64,000 bases of DNA from Borrelia turcica IST7 (GCF_003606285.1 NZ_CP028884.1:806001-870000); one strand, 5' to 3'; shown: positions 16,342 through 25,312, counted from the stretch's first letter. A program made the numbers and translations. Notes: generated from the letters alone by a model not told the origin.

Positions 16342-17299
16342 AGTGAGTATCGTTTATTTTTATATTTTTTTCTAAATTAAATACATCAAAGAAAGCCCAT
16401 TTGTTAGTGATGTAGTAATAGTCTTCTTTATCTTTTTTAAGTAGAATATCTCTATCTTTTTCATTTTTGCTAAAGTAAACATCAATGTTGTTTACACTTT
16501 TATTATTCCATATGACTTCAATATTGTATTGAAGCTTATATTCGTTGATTTTAGTTTTATTTATTTCAAATCCATCTGTTGTGAATTCTTTGATAATTTG
16601 CAAGGGTTTTTCTTGTTTTAAAAGCTCTTCGTTGAAAAAATAAAGACCGTCTTTTCTAGTTATATTGTAATTATTTTGTATTGCATCTTCTTCATCTTTG
16701 TTTGGCTTACTAAGTACTTTTAGCGATAATCTTTCTAGATTTATGTTTTTTTCTCTGAAAAGTTTAGTATTTGCAAAGGTATTGTAAGAATTGCCTTTGT
16801 ATGATAAGAAAATATTATTGGTTAAATACACATTATCGTCACTTCTTTTTATATAAGATAATCTTGAATCTCCTTCTCCTGGATTTCCAATAAATATTTC
16901 TGTTATCAAATTATTTTTATCGTCAAAAAGTTTAAAATCTGGTTTTTCTTTGATCCCTAGTTCTTTGTGCTTTTTGGAGTCTCTGCTTACAAGTTTATTT
17001 TTTTGCAAATTTTCTAGAGCTTTAATCATAGAAGTTACTCTTCTCTCATCAATTGGAATATTTATATCATTATAATTAAGCTCCCATCCTTTTTCTGTTT
17101 TTGTAAGAGTTCCCTCAAGCTCTGTCTCAATTTTTGCAATTTGAGTAAAATCAAGTTCAAATAATTTTTCTTCCAAAAGCCTTATAGTTTGATTTTTATT
17201 TGAAAATATTATCCCTAATAAAAATGTGGTAAGTAACATAACAATTATTATTATTTTTATGTATTCTTTTTTTTCTAACAATATGCCTTTATTCTCCAT
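16265..17299 (-). CDS. DUF4340-like membrane-anchored protein with histidine-rich tail
   Basis: I start at the ATG at 17299, which has AAAGGAG six bases upstream, rather than an earlier in-frame start; this gives 344 residues. An N-terminal membrane helix (IKIIIIVMLLTTFLLGIIF) is followed by a mostly beta-strand extracytoplasmic domain. The blocks WELNYNDINIPIDERRVTSMIKAL and KPDFKLFDDKNNLITEIFIGNPG resemble DUF4340. Proteins of this type accompany gliding-like (GldA/F/G) ABC operons, as here. The last 23 residues contain 12 histidines interspersed with Asp, a likely metal-binding tail. It is the last gene of the operon and overlaps the opposing gene by 77 bases. Confidence 0.8.
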   Translation of the reverse strand: MENKGILLEKKEYIKIIIIVMLLTTFLLGIIFSNKNQTIRLLEEKLFELDFTQIAKIETELEGTLTKTEKGWELNYNDINIPIDERRVTSMIKALENLQKNKLVSRDSKKHKELGIKEKPDFKLFDDKNNLITEIFIGNPGEGDSRLSYIKRSDDNVYLTNNIFLSYKGNSYNTFANTKLFREKNINLERLSLKVLSKPNKDEEDAIQNNYNITRKDGLYFFNEELLKQEKPLQIIKEFTTDGFEINKTKINEYKLQYNIEVIWNNKSVNNIDVYFSKNEKDRDILLKKDKEDYYYITNKWAFFDVFNLEKNIKINDTHSSEDHAHEAHDHPHPHHHDDHDHHH

Positions 17300-17312
17300 A
17301 AAATCTCCTTTA

Positions 17313-18812
17313 TTAGTTGATTCTTCTTTTTTGGGTAAATCTGATAAGTCCAAATATTATTATTGCTATTGGCAATAAGATTAAATTTATGAGTATTAAT
17401 AAAAATTTTGCATTTAGCATTTCTTGTGAAGAATTTACAAATTTTAGCTTAGAGCGTACTTCTCTTGATTTAATGCTAAAAAATGCTTCCTTTTGCATTA
17501 AATAATCTGAAATTCGTCCAGCAAGTTCAAAATTTGAAGGTGATCCATTGTACATATAATCACTAAATATCATACTTGAACCTAGAAAAATTATTTTTGA
17601 ATTTTCGGATTTTTTGTCATTATATAAACTTTTAATTTGTCCTTCCACATAATATCCTAGAATTTTTTGTGTATCTTCTTTGTCAAAGGTTTTTGGAACA
17701 TCAAATGAGTGCATCGCTATACTTGAAATATTTTCATCGCTAACTTGCCAAGATTCTTTAGAGCTTGCAAATAAAGGTAAGTAGTTTATTTCACTCTCTT
17801 TGTTTTCTATAAGTTCTAGTGAATTACTCCAAGGAATTAAAGCGTCATAGAAATTTTTAAATAAAGGATTTTTTGGATCGATAAGGCTACTTTTGTCAAT
17901 TAATATCCATGGGTGATAAATTTGGAAGTATCCTCCTAAGAAAAGATTTGGAGCTCTTTTATCAAGGATAATATTTTCATTATATTTAATTCCATAACTT
18001 TCAATTAGATTAAAGAGTGGAGATTTAAGTGGAGCTGTTGCGTATGGATTTTGAGGATTATAATCTATTTTACTTGTAGCAAATAATACTTTTCCGTTGT
18101 TTACAATAAATTCATCAATTTTTTTAAGTGAGTCATTGTTAATTTCTTTAGCACCAATTATAAATAAACCATTGATGTCTTCTAATGGTTCCTTGTTGAT
18201 GTTTATTTCTTTAATATCGGTTTTGAAAGCTTTCTTCATTATTTCTATGAAGCTTTTATGTGTTTCTTTTAATGTTTCGTCCCCAAAAACAAGTCCTAAG
18301 ACCTTTTTTGTATTGTTGATTAATTTATCTAGACTACTTGCAAGTTCATATTCTAAATTTCCAATCTCAGTTACGATAGGAAGTACCTCTCGTTTTCCTT
18401 CATAAATTATTTCAATTCCTGAATAGATTTTAAGTATGGAGAGTTGATTGATGTCTCTAAGGTCAATTTGTTGAGATGGAATTCCAATTTGTTCTAGGGG
18501 AGAAGATACTTTATCAGCATCTATTTCTCTGTAAATTACTTGTCCATTTGAGGCATCAGAAAAACTTGTTAGGAAATTTTTTATTTGTTCTGGAAATGCA
18601 AAATAATTGCCAAGACTTGAAGAGTTATAGTAAGTAATATATATTTTTTCATTTGCATTTGAAAATAAATCTTTTGTAACTGAAGAAATTGTGAAAGCTT
18701 TATTTTTAGTAAAATCTATTTTGAAAACGAAAATAGATATGTTACAAAGAATTAGCAATATTATTGCAAGGTTTAAAATTAAATTTAGAATCTCGTTATG
18801 TTTGCTTCTCAT
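17313..18812 (-). CDS. GldG-like ABC transporter auxiliary protein
   Basis: 499 residues. An N-terminal membrane helix (LILNLAIILLILCNISIFVF) and the KAFTISSVTKDLFSNANEKIYITYY start are typical of the GldG/ABC_transp_aux family. A large extracytoplasmic domain follows (TEIGNLEYELASSLDKLI, then a Rossmann-like GLFIIGAKEIN). A C-terminal membrane helix ends the protein (FLLILINLILLPIAIIIFGL). In Bacteroidetes GldA-GldF-GldG forms an ABC complex linked to gliding; in spirochaetes the substrate is unknown. It sits six bases after the permease gene and 13 bases before the DUF4340-like gene. The start has GGAGAT eight bases upstream. Confidence 0.85.
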   Translation of the reverse strand: MRSKHNEILNLILNLAIILLILCNISIFVFKIDFTKNKAFTISSVTKDLFSNANEKIYITYYNSSSLGNYFAFPEQIKNFLTSFSDASNGQVIYREIDADKVSSPLEQIGIPSQQIDLRDINQLSILKIYSGIEIIYEGKREVLPIVTEIGNLEYELASSLDKLINNTKKVLGLVFGDETLKETHKSFIEIMKKAFKTDIKEININKEPLEDINGLFIIGAKEINNDSLKKIDEFIVNNGKVLFATSKIDYNPQNPYATAPLKSPLFNLIESYGIKYNENIILDKRAPNLFLGGYFQIYHPWILIDKSSLIDPKNPLFKNFYDALIPWSNSLELIENKESEINYLPLFASSKESWQVSDENISSIAMHSFDVPKTFDKEDTQKILGYYVEGQIKSLYNDKKSENSKIIFLGSSMIFSDYMYNGSPSNFELAGRISDYLMQKEAFFSIKSREVRSKLKFVNSSQEMLNAKFLLILINLILLPIAIIIFGLIRFTQKRRIN

Positions 18813-18818
18813 AAATAA

Positions 18819-19553
18819 TTATCTCCATTTTTTTAATCTTATGCTATATGAACTTAATATGAGGAATGTAACTGAAAATGTAATGAAGTAAATAAGATCA
18901 GATAGGTTTAGTATTCCCATATTAAAGTAACTAAAGTGGTTAGCAATTGAGATAAAGTTGAGTATTTCTCCAAGTATGTTTTCTTTTCCAAATATCATTA
19001 TTAGTTTTCCTGAAAATATTATTAATATTAGAATGAACACGGTTAATATGTAGGATACTATTTGACTTTTAGTAATAGAAGATATGAATACTCCCATACT
19101 AAGAACGGAATAAGAATAAAGAATTATTCCTAAATATTGAAGAAATACTATTCCAAGGTCAAATTCGCCCATAAAAATTGTCATTATTGTAAGAGGTAAT
19201 GTGAGAGCGAAAAGTATTAATGTAAATATTTTAAGTGTAATGAATTTTCCAACTACTATTTCTTGTGGACTTATTGGCAGTGCATAGAGTAATTCAATGC
19301 TTCCTGTTTTGTGTTCTTCTGAAAAAACTCCCATACTAAGTGCTGGTAAGACGAACATTAAAACAATTGGCATTGATGAGAAATAAGACATTAATGAGGC
19401 ATTATCTTTAATGAAAAATCCGGAGAAAAAAATGAAAGAAAAGTTTACAAACAATAGAAAAAATAAGATTACAACATATGCTGTTGGTGTACCGAATAAA
19501 ACTTTTAATTCTTTTTTTGACAAAGCTAGAGATTGCCTTAAGTTTATTTTCAT
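18819..19553 (-). CDS. ABC-2 type permease, GldF-like
   Basis: A 244-residue inner-membrane protein with about six hydrophobic segments. The N-terminal LALSKKELKVLFGTPTAYVVI and the cytoplasmic block ALSMGVFSEEHKTGSIELLYALPISPQEIVVGKF are hallmarks of GldF/NosY-type ABC-2 permeases. Its ATG overlaps the stop of the ATPase gene by one base, so both are translated together. It should form the membrane part of the transporter energised by the ATPase at 19553-20476. Confidence 0.9.
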   Translation of the reverse strand: MKINLRQSLALSKKELKVLFGTPTAYVVILFFLLFVNFSFIFFSGFFIKDNASLMSYFSSMPIVLMFVLPALSMGVFSEEHKTGSIELLYALPISPQEIVVGKFITLKIFTLILFALTLPLTIMTIFMGEFDLGIVFLQYLGIILYSYSVLSMGVFISSITKSQIVSYILTVFILILIIFSGKLIMIFGKENILGEILNFISIANHFSYFNMGILNLSDLIYFITFSVTFLILSSYSIRLKKWR

Positions 19554-20476
19554 TATTTTCTCTCCTTTGTTAGTTTACTAAATATTTTTTCTAAACTTTC
19601 ATGTTTTGGTATCATTGCTTTTAATACTATACCTTTACTTACAACATAATTAAAGAGTTCTTTTTCCGTTTTATCAGCTGCAAGTTTTAATGAAATATTG
19701 ATTTCGTTTTCATTTTCTTCTGTTTTTACTAATGTAAATATATCATTATTGATAAAATGTTCTTTATTTATTCCAGGATCTTTGTAGACAATTAGATCTA
19801 GCTCAGTTTCTTTAAGTCTGTTTTTAGCTATATTTTCCTTAGTATCGTCAGCAATAATCTCTCCATTGTTAATAATGATTATTCTCTTACAAATTGACTC
19901 GACTTCGCTTAAAATATGAGAAGAGAAGAGTATTGTGCTAGTTTTTTCCAGTTCTTTTAAGAATTCTTTGAATTCTATAATTTGATTTGGGTCAAGTCCA
20001 TTTGTGGGTTCATCAAGGATTACAAGCTTGGGATTATTTAATAAAGCTCCAGCTATTCCTACTCTTTGTTTGAATCCTTTTGATAAATTAGATATTAATT
20101 TATTCTTCACGCTTTCGAGTTTAAAAATACTTATTGCTTTGTCTATTTCTTTTTTGGGATTTTGAACGCCTTTTATTTCTGAGATAAAATTTAAATATTC
20201 ATTGACAGATAATTCAGGATAAAGAGCTAGTTTTTCAGGTAAGTATCCTACATTTTGCAGTATTTCTGTTGGATTTTCTGTGATATCTTTTTCAAAAATT
20301 TTTACATTCCCCTTGTTGGGGTAGTGAAATGATGTTAAAATTTTGATTAATGTAGATTTTCCTGCTCCATTTGGACCAAGTATGCCAAGTACTTCTCCTT
20401 CGTTAACTTTAAAGCTAACATTAAAGAGAGCTGTAAATGAACCATATGTTTTAGTGACATTTTTTACATTTATCAT
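19553..20476 (-). CDS. ABC transporter ATP-binding protein, GldA-like
   Basis: 307 residues. Complete motif set: Walker A GPNGAGKST near residue 38, Q-loop region, signature LSKGFKQRVGIAGAL (a K-for-G variant of LSGGQ), Walker B LVILDEPTNGLD, switch His in SSHIL. The C-terminal ~90 residues match the extended tail of the GldA/CcmA-type exporter ATPases. First gene of the four-gene ABC operon. It lies 17 bases downstream of the RNase Z gene and is probably co-transcribed with it. Confidence 0.93.
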   Translation of the reverse strand: MINVKNVTKTYGSFTALFNVSFKVNEGEVLGILGPNGAGKSTLIKILTSFHYPNKGNVKIFEKDITENPTEILQNVGYLPEKLALYPELSVNEYLNFISEIKGVQNPKKEIDKAISIFKLESVKNKLISNLSKGFKQRVGIAGALLNNPKLVILDEPTNGLDPNQIIEFKEFLKELEKTSTILFSSHILSEVESICKRIIIINNGEIIADDTKENIAKNRLKETELDLIVYKDPGINKEHFINNDIFTLVKTEENENEINISLKLAADKTEKELFNYVVSKGIVLKAMIPKHESLEKIFSKLTKERK

Positions 20477-20493
20477 ATACTTCTCCTTAGATA

Positions 20494-21456
20494 CTAATAT
20501 TTTATAATAAATTTATTTTTATCTGCCTCAAGCCTCATTCCGTCTTTTGTTAAAAATATTTCTCCATTTGGATATTCTTGCTTTGCTTCATTTAGTAATT
20601 CACACAAGTCTTTATTTAGCGTGTATCTTTCACTAAAATGAATGAGGCCTGTTTGACTAACCCCTGCTCTTTTTGCAATCAATGCTGCTGATTGTGCCGT
20701 TAAATGCAATTTCTTTTCAGCTTCCTTTTTTAATTCATTTTTAAATGTACTCTCAATTATAATTAAATTAAAGTTTTTAATATGTGTGATTAAATCTTCA
20801 AAATAGCCTGTATCTGTAATGTATGCAAATTTTAATCCCTTTTGAGGTTCCCCTAAAACCTCGGAGGGTAATATTTTCCTTTCATTAAGGATTACCTCAT
20901 GGCCATCTTGTAGTTTTTTTCTAATATGTTCTTTTGGGATATTAAGAATTTCTGCTTTTTGGTTATCAAATTTCCCAGGCTTATCTTTTTCTATAAATAG
21001 ATATCCGACACAATCTACAGAATGTCTTAGTTTTCTATATTCAATTCTTTTTCTTTTATCTTCATATAAAATCTCATCTGTTTTATTAATTATTATTTCT
21101 TTATAGATTATTTCGTAATTTTTATGTACTTTCAAAAGTTCAATATTTGTTTCTAAATACCTTTTAATTCCAATGGGCCCTATGATAGTGAGGGGCTCTT
21201 TTCTTGTTTCTCCACTTTGTGCCATAAGCATTACTATCCCAAGTAAACCTGTAATGTGGTCGGCGTGTAAGTGTGTGATGCATATGACTTTGATTTTTTG
21301 CCATGATATTTTTTGTTTCCTAAGAGACATTTGAGTAGCCTCTCCACAATCAAAGAGAAAATTGTCTCCATAGTATTCTACTAAAACAGAAGTTAAATAT
21401 CTGTTATGTAGTGGTCTTGTACCCCCTGTACCAAGAATATTAATATTAAAACTCAA
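20494..21456 (-). CDS. rnz: ribonuclease Z
   Basis: 320-residue metallo-beta-lactamase-fold endonuclease that trims tRNA 3' trailers. The metal-binding motif THLHADH is near residue 61, GTGGTRP is at the N-terminus, the DTGYFE motif lies near residue 212, and LIHFSERY supplies the late histidine. Length is normal for the short RNase Z form. None of the tRNA genes here encodes CCA, so a 3'-trimming enzyme plus CCA-adding enzyme is needed, consistent with this gene. The 206 bases up to the MnmC2-like gene contain no clear promoter or terminator. Confidence 0.95.
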   Translation of the reverse strand: MSFNINILGTGGTRPLHNRYLTSVLVEYYGDNFLFDCGEATQMSLRKQKISWQKIKVICITHLHADHITGLLGIVMLMAQSGETRKEPLTIIGPIGIKRYLETNIELLKVHKNYEIIYKEIIINKTDEILYEDKRKRIEYRKLRHSVDCVGYLFIEKDKPGKFDNQKAEILNIPKEHIRKKLQDGHEVILNERKILPSEVLGEPQKGLKFAYITDTGYFEDLITHIKNFNLIIIESTFKNELKKEAEKKLHLTAQSAALIAKRAGVSQTGLIHFSERYTLNKDLCELLNEAKQEYPNGEIFLTKDGMRLEADKNKFIIKY

Positions 21457-21662
21457 AAATACTCTCCCAATTCTTTTTTTTTGTCTTTAATGAATAAAAA
21501 TAAGAGTGAAGTTTTATTTTAAGAATAAACGAGTAAACTACATTGGTATTTTGGATTTCCTTTCTATTTTTGATTTTAATAGTAAATGCTCCTTGATATT
21601 TTAGTGAAAATATTTATCTCATTAAAACATAAGCAGACACTATTTTGCATTTACACATTATA

Positions 21663-22760
21663 TTATTTTTTTCTAAATTTAGATATATTGCAAATAAAAT
21701 TATTTGTTTCTTGATAGAATCTTGAGTATCTGCTAATGTCATAATAACTTGGAAGACTAATTTTCCTTTCAATATAATTTAAAATACTTTGAGATAAATA
21801 TGGTGTCATTGATATACCTCTTGTTCCTAGTCCATTTAATATGAATATATTTTTGTATTTTGGATGTTCTCCAAGGAAAGGTTCTCTATCAAGAGTAGAG
21901 GGTCTTATGTGCGCTTTGTGTTGGATGATTTTGTAACTTAGGTTTGTAATTTTTTTAAGTTTGTGTATAAGTTCCTCTTTTGCCCATTCATTTGTACTTG
22001 TGTCTAAATTTTCCCATTCATAAGTTCCACCAAGATAGAATTTATTATCTTGTAAGGGTATTAATGAGACATGTCTGTTGTAAACTTCTCTAAGATTTAA
22101 TCCTTTGATCTCTAATATAAGAATTTCTCCTTTTGCTGGTTTGAATGGGAGATATGAGAAGAGATTTGTAGTTGTTTCTTTATACCCTCTTGTAAATATT
22201 AATTTTTTAAATTTAAATGCATTGATTTGAAATGATTGGTCATTTATTTGAATTGCCTCTTCATTGATTTCTGCTTTGATATATGCATTGTTTTTTATGA
22301 AGTATTTTCTAAGGATTTCTATATACAAATTTGTATTAATGACGGCTCCCTTGATTAGCATGCCTCCATCATTATCAATGGAACAATCGTGAATTTTTTC
22401 ATTGATAATTGATAATATGAAGTTTTGTATAGTTTTGTCCTTTTTTATTTTTAAAATAAGTTCTTCTTTCTGTGTTTTTGTAGTAAATGGCCTAAAAATA
22501 GGCTTTTCTTCTAAAAAACTACAGTTAATATTTTTTTCAATGTCTTTATAGTATTGAATTGCGAACTTGAAAATTTCAGGTTCTCTCCAAGCAAGGTTCA
22601 TTTTTCTTCCCATAATAGGATTGATAAGACCTCCTGCTACAGTTGTCGCCTTTTCATCTTCATTATCAAATAAAATCACGCTTTTTTTTCTCTTAAGTAG
22701 CTCATAAGTTAAAGTACTTCCAGCAATACCGCCTCCAATGACTGCAAATTCAAATTCCAT
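21663..22760 (-). CDS. mnmC2: FAD-dependent oxidoreductase, MnmC2-like
   Basis: 365 residues of the DAO (glycine/D-amino-acid oxidase) fold. The dinucleotide-binding motif AVIGGGIAGSTLTYELLKRKKSVILFDN is at the N-terminus, the late FAD motif at PFLGEHPKYKNIFILNGLGTRGISMTPYLS. The C-terminal half of MnmC has this fold and removes the carboxymethyl group of cmnm5U34. With a stand-alone MnmC1-like methyltransferase at 4190-4864, this is the best candidate in the window for the missing half, but a general DAO-family enzyme cannot be excluded. Its start has AGGGG eight bases upstream and overlaps the dehydrogenase remnant by 11 bases. Confidence 0.75.
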   Translation of the reverse strand: MEFEFAVIGGGIAGSTLTYELLKRKKSVILFDNEDEKATTVAGGLINPIMGRKMNLAWREPEIFKFAIQYYKDIEKNINCSFLEEKPIFRPFTTKTQKEELILKIKKDKTIQNFILSIINEKIHDCSIDNDGGMLIKGAVINTNLYIEILRKYFIKNNAYIKAEINEEAIQINDQSFQINAFKFKKLIFTRGYKETTTNLFSYLPFKPAKGEILILEIKGLNLREVYNRHVSLIPLQDNKFYLGGTYEWENLDTSTNEWAKEELIHKLKKITNLSYKIIQHKAHIRPSTLDREPFLGEHPKYKNIFILNGLGTRGISMTPYLSQSILNYIERKISLPSYYDISRYSRFYQETNNFICNISKFRKK

Positions 22761-22902
22761 TAATAATACCCCTTTTTAATCGTTGACCTCCGTCAATTAA
22801 GATTACTTCTCCTATAATAAATTTTGACTTGATTAAAAAATTTATTGCTCTTACTATCGTGATTAGTATAGTTTTTGAATAATTTTTTGATGTTTTGGGC
22901 AT
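22750..22902 (-). pseudogene. C-terminal remnant of a short-chain dehydrogenase (SDR) gene
   Basis: A 50-codon open frame from ATG 22900-22902 to TGA 22750-22752. It encodes AINFLIKSKFIIGEVILIDGGQRL followed by KRGII, which matches the extreme C-terminus of SDR enzymes (pattern FLLS...FITGEV..VDGG), most like pteridine/3-oxoacyl reductases. The rest of the ~240-residue enzyme, including the cofactor site and the catalytic YxxxK, is absent; a stop codon precedes the ATG. AAAAGG lies seven bases upstream and the frame overlaps the MnmC2-like start, so it could still be translated as a leader. Most likely a decayed gene. Confidence 0.7.
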
Positions 22903-22963
22903 TTAAAAACCTTTTGTTTTTAATTATAATATGTATCATTATATTTGTTGAAAAGGTAAAAAT

Positions 22964-23551
22964 ATGGACTGTAAAGATATAAAGCAAACAGAAATAAATC
23001 AATCATTGGAGTTTGCATTAAAAAGTAGAGCAATAGTTATTACAGGGGAGATTAATAAGGATACTTCAAAGTTATTTCAGGAAAAGATATTATTTTTGGA
23101 AGCGTCAGATGATACGAAACCTATACTTGTTTATATTGATTCGGAGGGTGGTGATATTGATGCTGGGTTTGCTATTTTTAATATGATACGATTTGTGAAA
23201 CCTAAGGTTTTTACAATTGGAGTTGGACTTGTGGCTAGTGCGGGTGCTTTGATATTCTTAGCAGCAGATTCAAAGAGTAGATTTTCTTTGCCTCGTGCAA
23301 GATATCTATTACATCAACCTTTAAGTGGTTTTAAGGGAGTTGCTACTGATATTGAGATTTATACAAATGAACTTAATAAAATTAAGAGAGAACTTAATAA
23401 TATTATTGCAAAAGAAACAGGGCAGAAGCTTTCTAAGGTAGAAAAGGACACGGATAGAGATTTTTGGTTAAATAGTAAAGATGCAATGAAATATGGCCTT
23501 GTCTTTAAGATTGTTGAAACTAGACTTGAGCTTGAAAAATTTATTTCTTAG
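22964..23551 (+). CDS. clpP: ClpP-family ATP-dependent protease proteolytic subunit
   Basis: 195 residues, standard for ClpP, the serine protease chamber fed by ClpA/ClpX. The catalytic serine is Ser92 in GLVASAGALIFLAAD (usually ASMGA), the histidine is His117 in YLLHQPLSG, and the aspartate lies in the DTDRDFW stretch near 162-166. The oxyanion glycines EGGDIDAG are intact. No clp ATPase is adjacent. Borrelia carries a second ClpP elsewhere; the substitution of Met by Ala next to the active serine and of Met by Leu before the histidine suggest that this is the divergent paralogue (BB0757 type). AAAAGG precedes the ATG. Confidence 0.93.
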   Translation: MDCKDIKQTEINQSLEFALKSRAIVITGEINKDTSKLFQEKILFLEASDDTKPILVYIDSEGGDIDAGFAIFNMIRFVKPKVFTIGVGLVASAGALIFLAADSKSRFSLPRARYLLHQPLSGFKGVATDIEIYTNELNKIKRELNNIIAKETGQKLSKVEKDTDRDFWLNSKDAMKYGLVFKIVETRLELEKFIS

Positions 23552-24257
23552 TCTTTTAATTCTATCTTGTAGTTCACCAAAAACAGAGTTTAGCATTTTA
23601 GAGTTTAGTGTTGGTAATTTAAATCAAAATTTTGCTTCTCTAAATTCATTATTAGATGTGGCTTACAATGTTTTTTTGTCAGATTTTGATTTGGTGATTA
23701 TTAAGAACTTAAATAGTCAAGAGGAGTTGGATTTAGTTAATAATAGGGTTTCATTTGGGAGTTTTAAGAATTCATATTTTATTGGTCAAAACAAGAACTA
23801 TTCCATTGGTGTTCTTGCTAAAGAATCGGTTAAGATTAAGATTTTAAGCTTTGTTGAAGGGTTCTATGAGCAAAGACTAGGTATTGTTATTGATTTTAAG
23901 TTTAAAGGGAGCCATTATGGAATTGTTATTTTTAATTTTAATGATGAAATAAGTAATAATTTAGATATTTCTATTGTTGATGACCAGGTAGCATATTTAA
24001 ATTCTCAATATGAAAATTTGATTTTTATCTTGGATAAAGCAGAACTTATTATTTTGAATGTAATCGTTAGAAAAGGGTTTTTTATTTTGCTTCAAGATTC
24101 AATTAATCCAATGAGTATAATTAACAATGTTAATTATAGAATTTATTCTAATTTTATAGCTCAAATATCTCTTCATTCTTTATTATATGTTCTTTTAAGC
24201 TATTTAAATGATGAATTTTATTTGGACAATTTTCCGAAAAACATTGTTATTAAGTAA
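23532..24257 (+). CDS. putative lipoprotein, function unknown
   Basis: The open frame begins at 23493, but the likely start is TTG 23532. That yields KNLFLSLLILSCSS, a short signal peptide with a spirochaetal lipobox (L-I-L-S-C). The mature protein would be ~228 residues, lipid-anchored. The body is an alpha/beta protein (FASLNSLLDVAYNVFLSDFDLVIIKNLNSQEEL ... YFIGQNKNYSIGVLAKES). The spacing of these strands faintly recalls the endonuclease/exonuclease/phosphatase fold, but I cannot see its catalytic residues. It overlaps the clpP 3' end by 20 bases. In B. burgdorferi BB0758, at this position, is listed among lipoproteins as I recall. Confidence 0.75.
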   Translation: MKNLFLSLLILSCSSPKTEFSILEFSVGNLNQNFASLNSLLDVAYNVFLSDFDLVIIKNLNSQEELDLVNNRVSFGSFKNSYFIGQNKNYSIGVLAKESVKIKILSFVEGFYEQRLGIVIDFKFKGSHYGIVIFNFNDEISNNLDISIVDDQVAYLNSQYENLIFILDKAELIILNVIVRKGFFILLQDSINPMSIINNVNYRIYSNFIAQISLHSLLYVLLSYLNDEFYLDNFPKNIVIK

Positions 24258-24277
24258 ACTTTTCAAATATTTAGTTA

Positions 24278-24306
24278 TTGACATCATAATTTGATTATTA
24301 TATTAT
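24278..24306 (+). promoter_or_regulatory. sigma-70-type promoter of tRNA-Leu
   Basis: TTGACA (24278-24283), exactly 17 bases, TATTAT (24301-24306). The tRNA begins ten bases further on. Confidence 0.9.
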
Positions 24307-24316
24307 TACTAACAAT

Positions 24317-24400
24317 GCCGAAGTGGTGGAAGTGGTAGACACACAGGACTTAAAATCCTGAGGAGGAAACTCCGTACCGGTTCAAGTCCGGTCTTCGGTA
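24317..24400 (+). tRNA. tRNA-Leu (anticodon TAA)
   Basis: 84 nucleotides with the long variable arm of class II tRNAs. Acceptor GCCGAAG pairs with CTTCGGT (terminal G-U). Anticodon stem CAGGA/TCCTG with loop CTTAAAA, anticodon TAA, reading TTA, the commonest Leu codon here. T arm GGTTCAAGTCC, discriminator A, CCA not encoded. It converges with the PopT-like gene, whose stop is 12 bases away, without a visible terminator. Confidence 0.97.
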
Positions 24401-24411
24401 TAAAGAACTTT

Positions 24412-25272
24412 TTAATTGCCTTTTATGTTCTCAAGCATTTTACTTATTTGTAATCCTGCGATGAATAGAATGAATGAGCCTATTAGGAATATTAGAGATG
24501 GTTTTAAGTTAAGATTTGTTATACTAAATAACATTTGTAGAATTGAACCTGAAATTAAGCCACTAGATAAATAAAGAAATTTAACTAGGTGTTTATCTAT
24601 GGTTTTTTTAATTATCAGTATTGTAATTCCTGTTCCTATTATTGTGGATATACCGAATATTATACATAGCTTTATGTCAAGATGAGATACAATACTTATG
24701 ATTTCTTTGTAAGTCCCAAGGCTTAGCAATAGTAGTGAACCTGATATTCCTGGTAGAATCATAGCAGATCCGCTTATTAGCCCTGAGCTAGTAATTAATA
24801 GGTAGTACTCTATTGATTTTGTGTCTTGATACTTGGATATATCAAACGATAAGTTGTAGCTTCTTATGAACAAAAGAGAGAGTATAGAAAGAAATCCGAT
24901 TAGGAATAAGTAATATTTCATAGTGTTGTTATCTTTATTAGTTATTTCTTTTATTTTAATTTCTTTTTTTATGTTAAATATGCTTCCTATAATTAATCCT
25001 ATGAAAAACATGGTTAAGCATGCTTCTCTTATTCCTCCATCTAATATATAGCTTTTAAGTACTTTTGAAAGTATTATTATTGAGGTTAGTATTCCAAGGG
25101 AAAGTGTGGCAAGAAAAGTTATATTTTTGCTATCCCTTACTTTTATGAGACTCGAACACGAATATATTATTTTATAGTAAATTCCTAGTATTAATGCTAA
25201 TGTTCCACCTGAGACTCCAGGTATAATGTTGGCAATGCCAATTAATAAGCCTTTTATATAAACACTGAGCAT
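24412..25272 (-). CDS. popT: DUF368 membrane protein, PopT-type polyprenyl-phosphate transporter
   Basis: 286 residues with about eight membrane segments. The diagnostic DUF368 motif occurs twice, as expected for the inverted-repeat fold: IGIANIIPGVSGGTLALILG at the N-terminus and ISGSAMILPGISGSLLLLSLG in the middle. DUF368 proteins were recently shown to recycle the lipid carrier undecaprenyl phosphate across the inner membrane (PopT). That supports peptidoglycan synthesis, the pathway that also uses MurG at 30953-32038. Function by family, not shown here. Confidence 0.88.
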   Translation of the reverse strand: MLSVYIKGLLIGIANIIPGVSGGTLALILGIYYKIIYSCSSLIKVRDSKNITFLATLSLGILTSIIILSKVLKSYILDGGIREACLTMFFIGLIIGSIFNIKKEIKIKEITNKDNNTMKYYLFLIGFLSILSLLFIRSYNLSFDISKYQDTKSIEYYLLITSSGLISGSAMILPGISGSLLLLSLGTYKEIISIVSHLDIKLCIIFGISTIIGTGITILIIKKTIDKHLVKFLYLSSGLISGSILQMLFSITNLNLKPSLIFLIGSFILFIAGLQISKMLENIKGN

Positions 25273-25312
25273 GATCTTTTTGTACTTAATTTGGTTAGCA
25301 TTAGTTAGCTAT

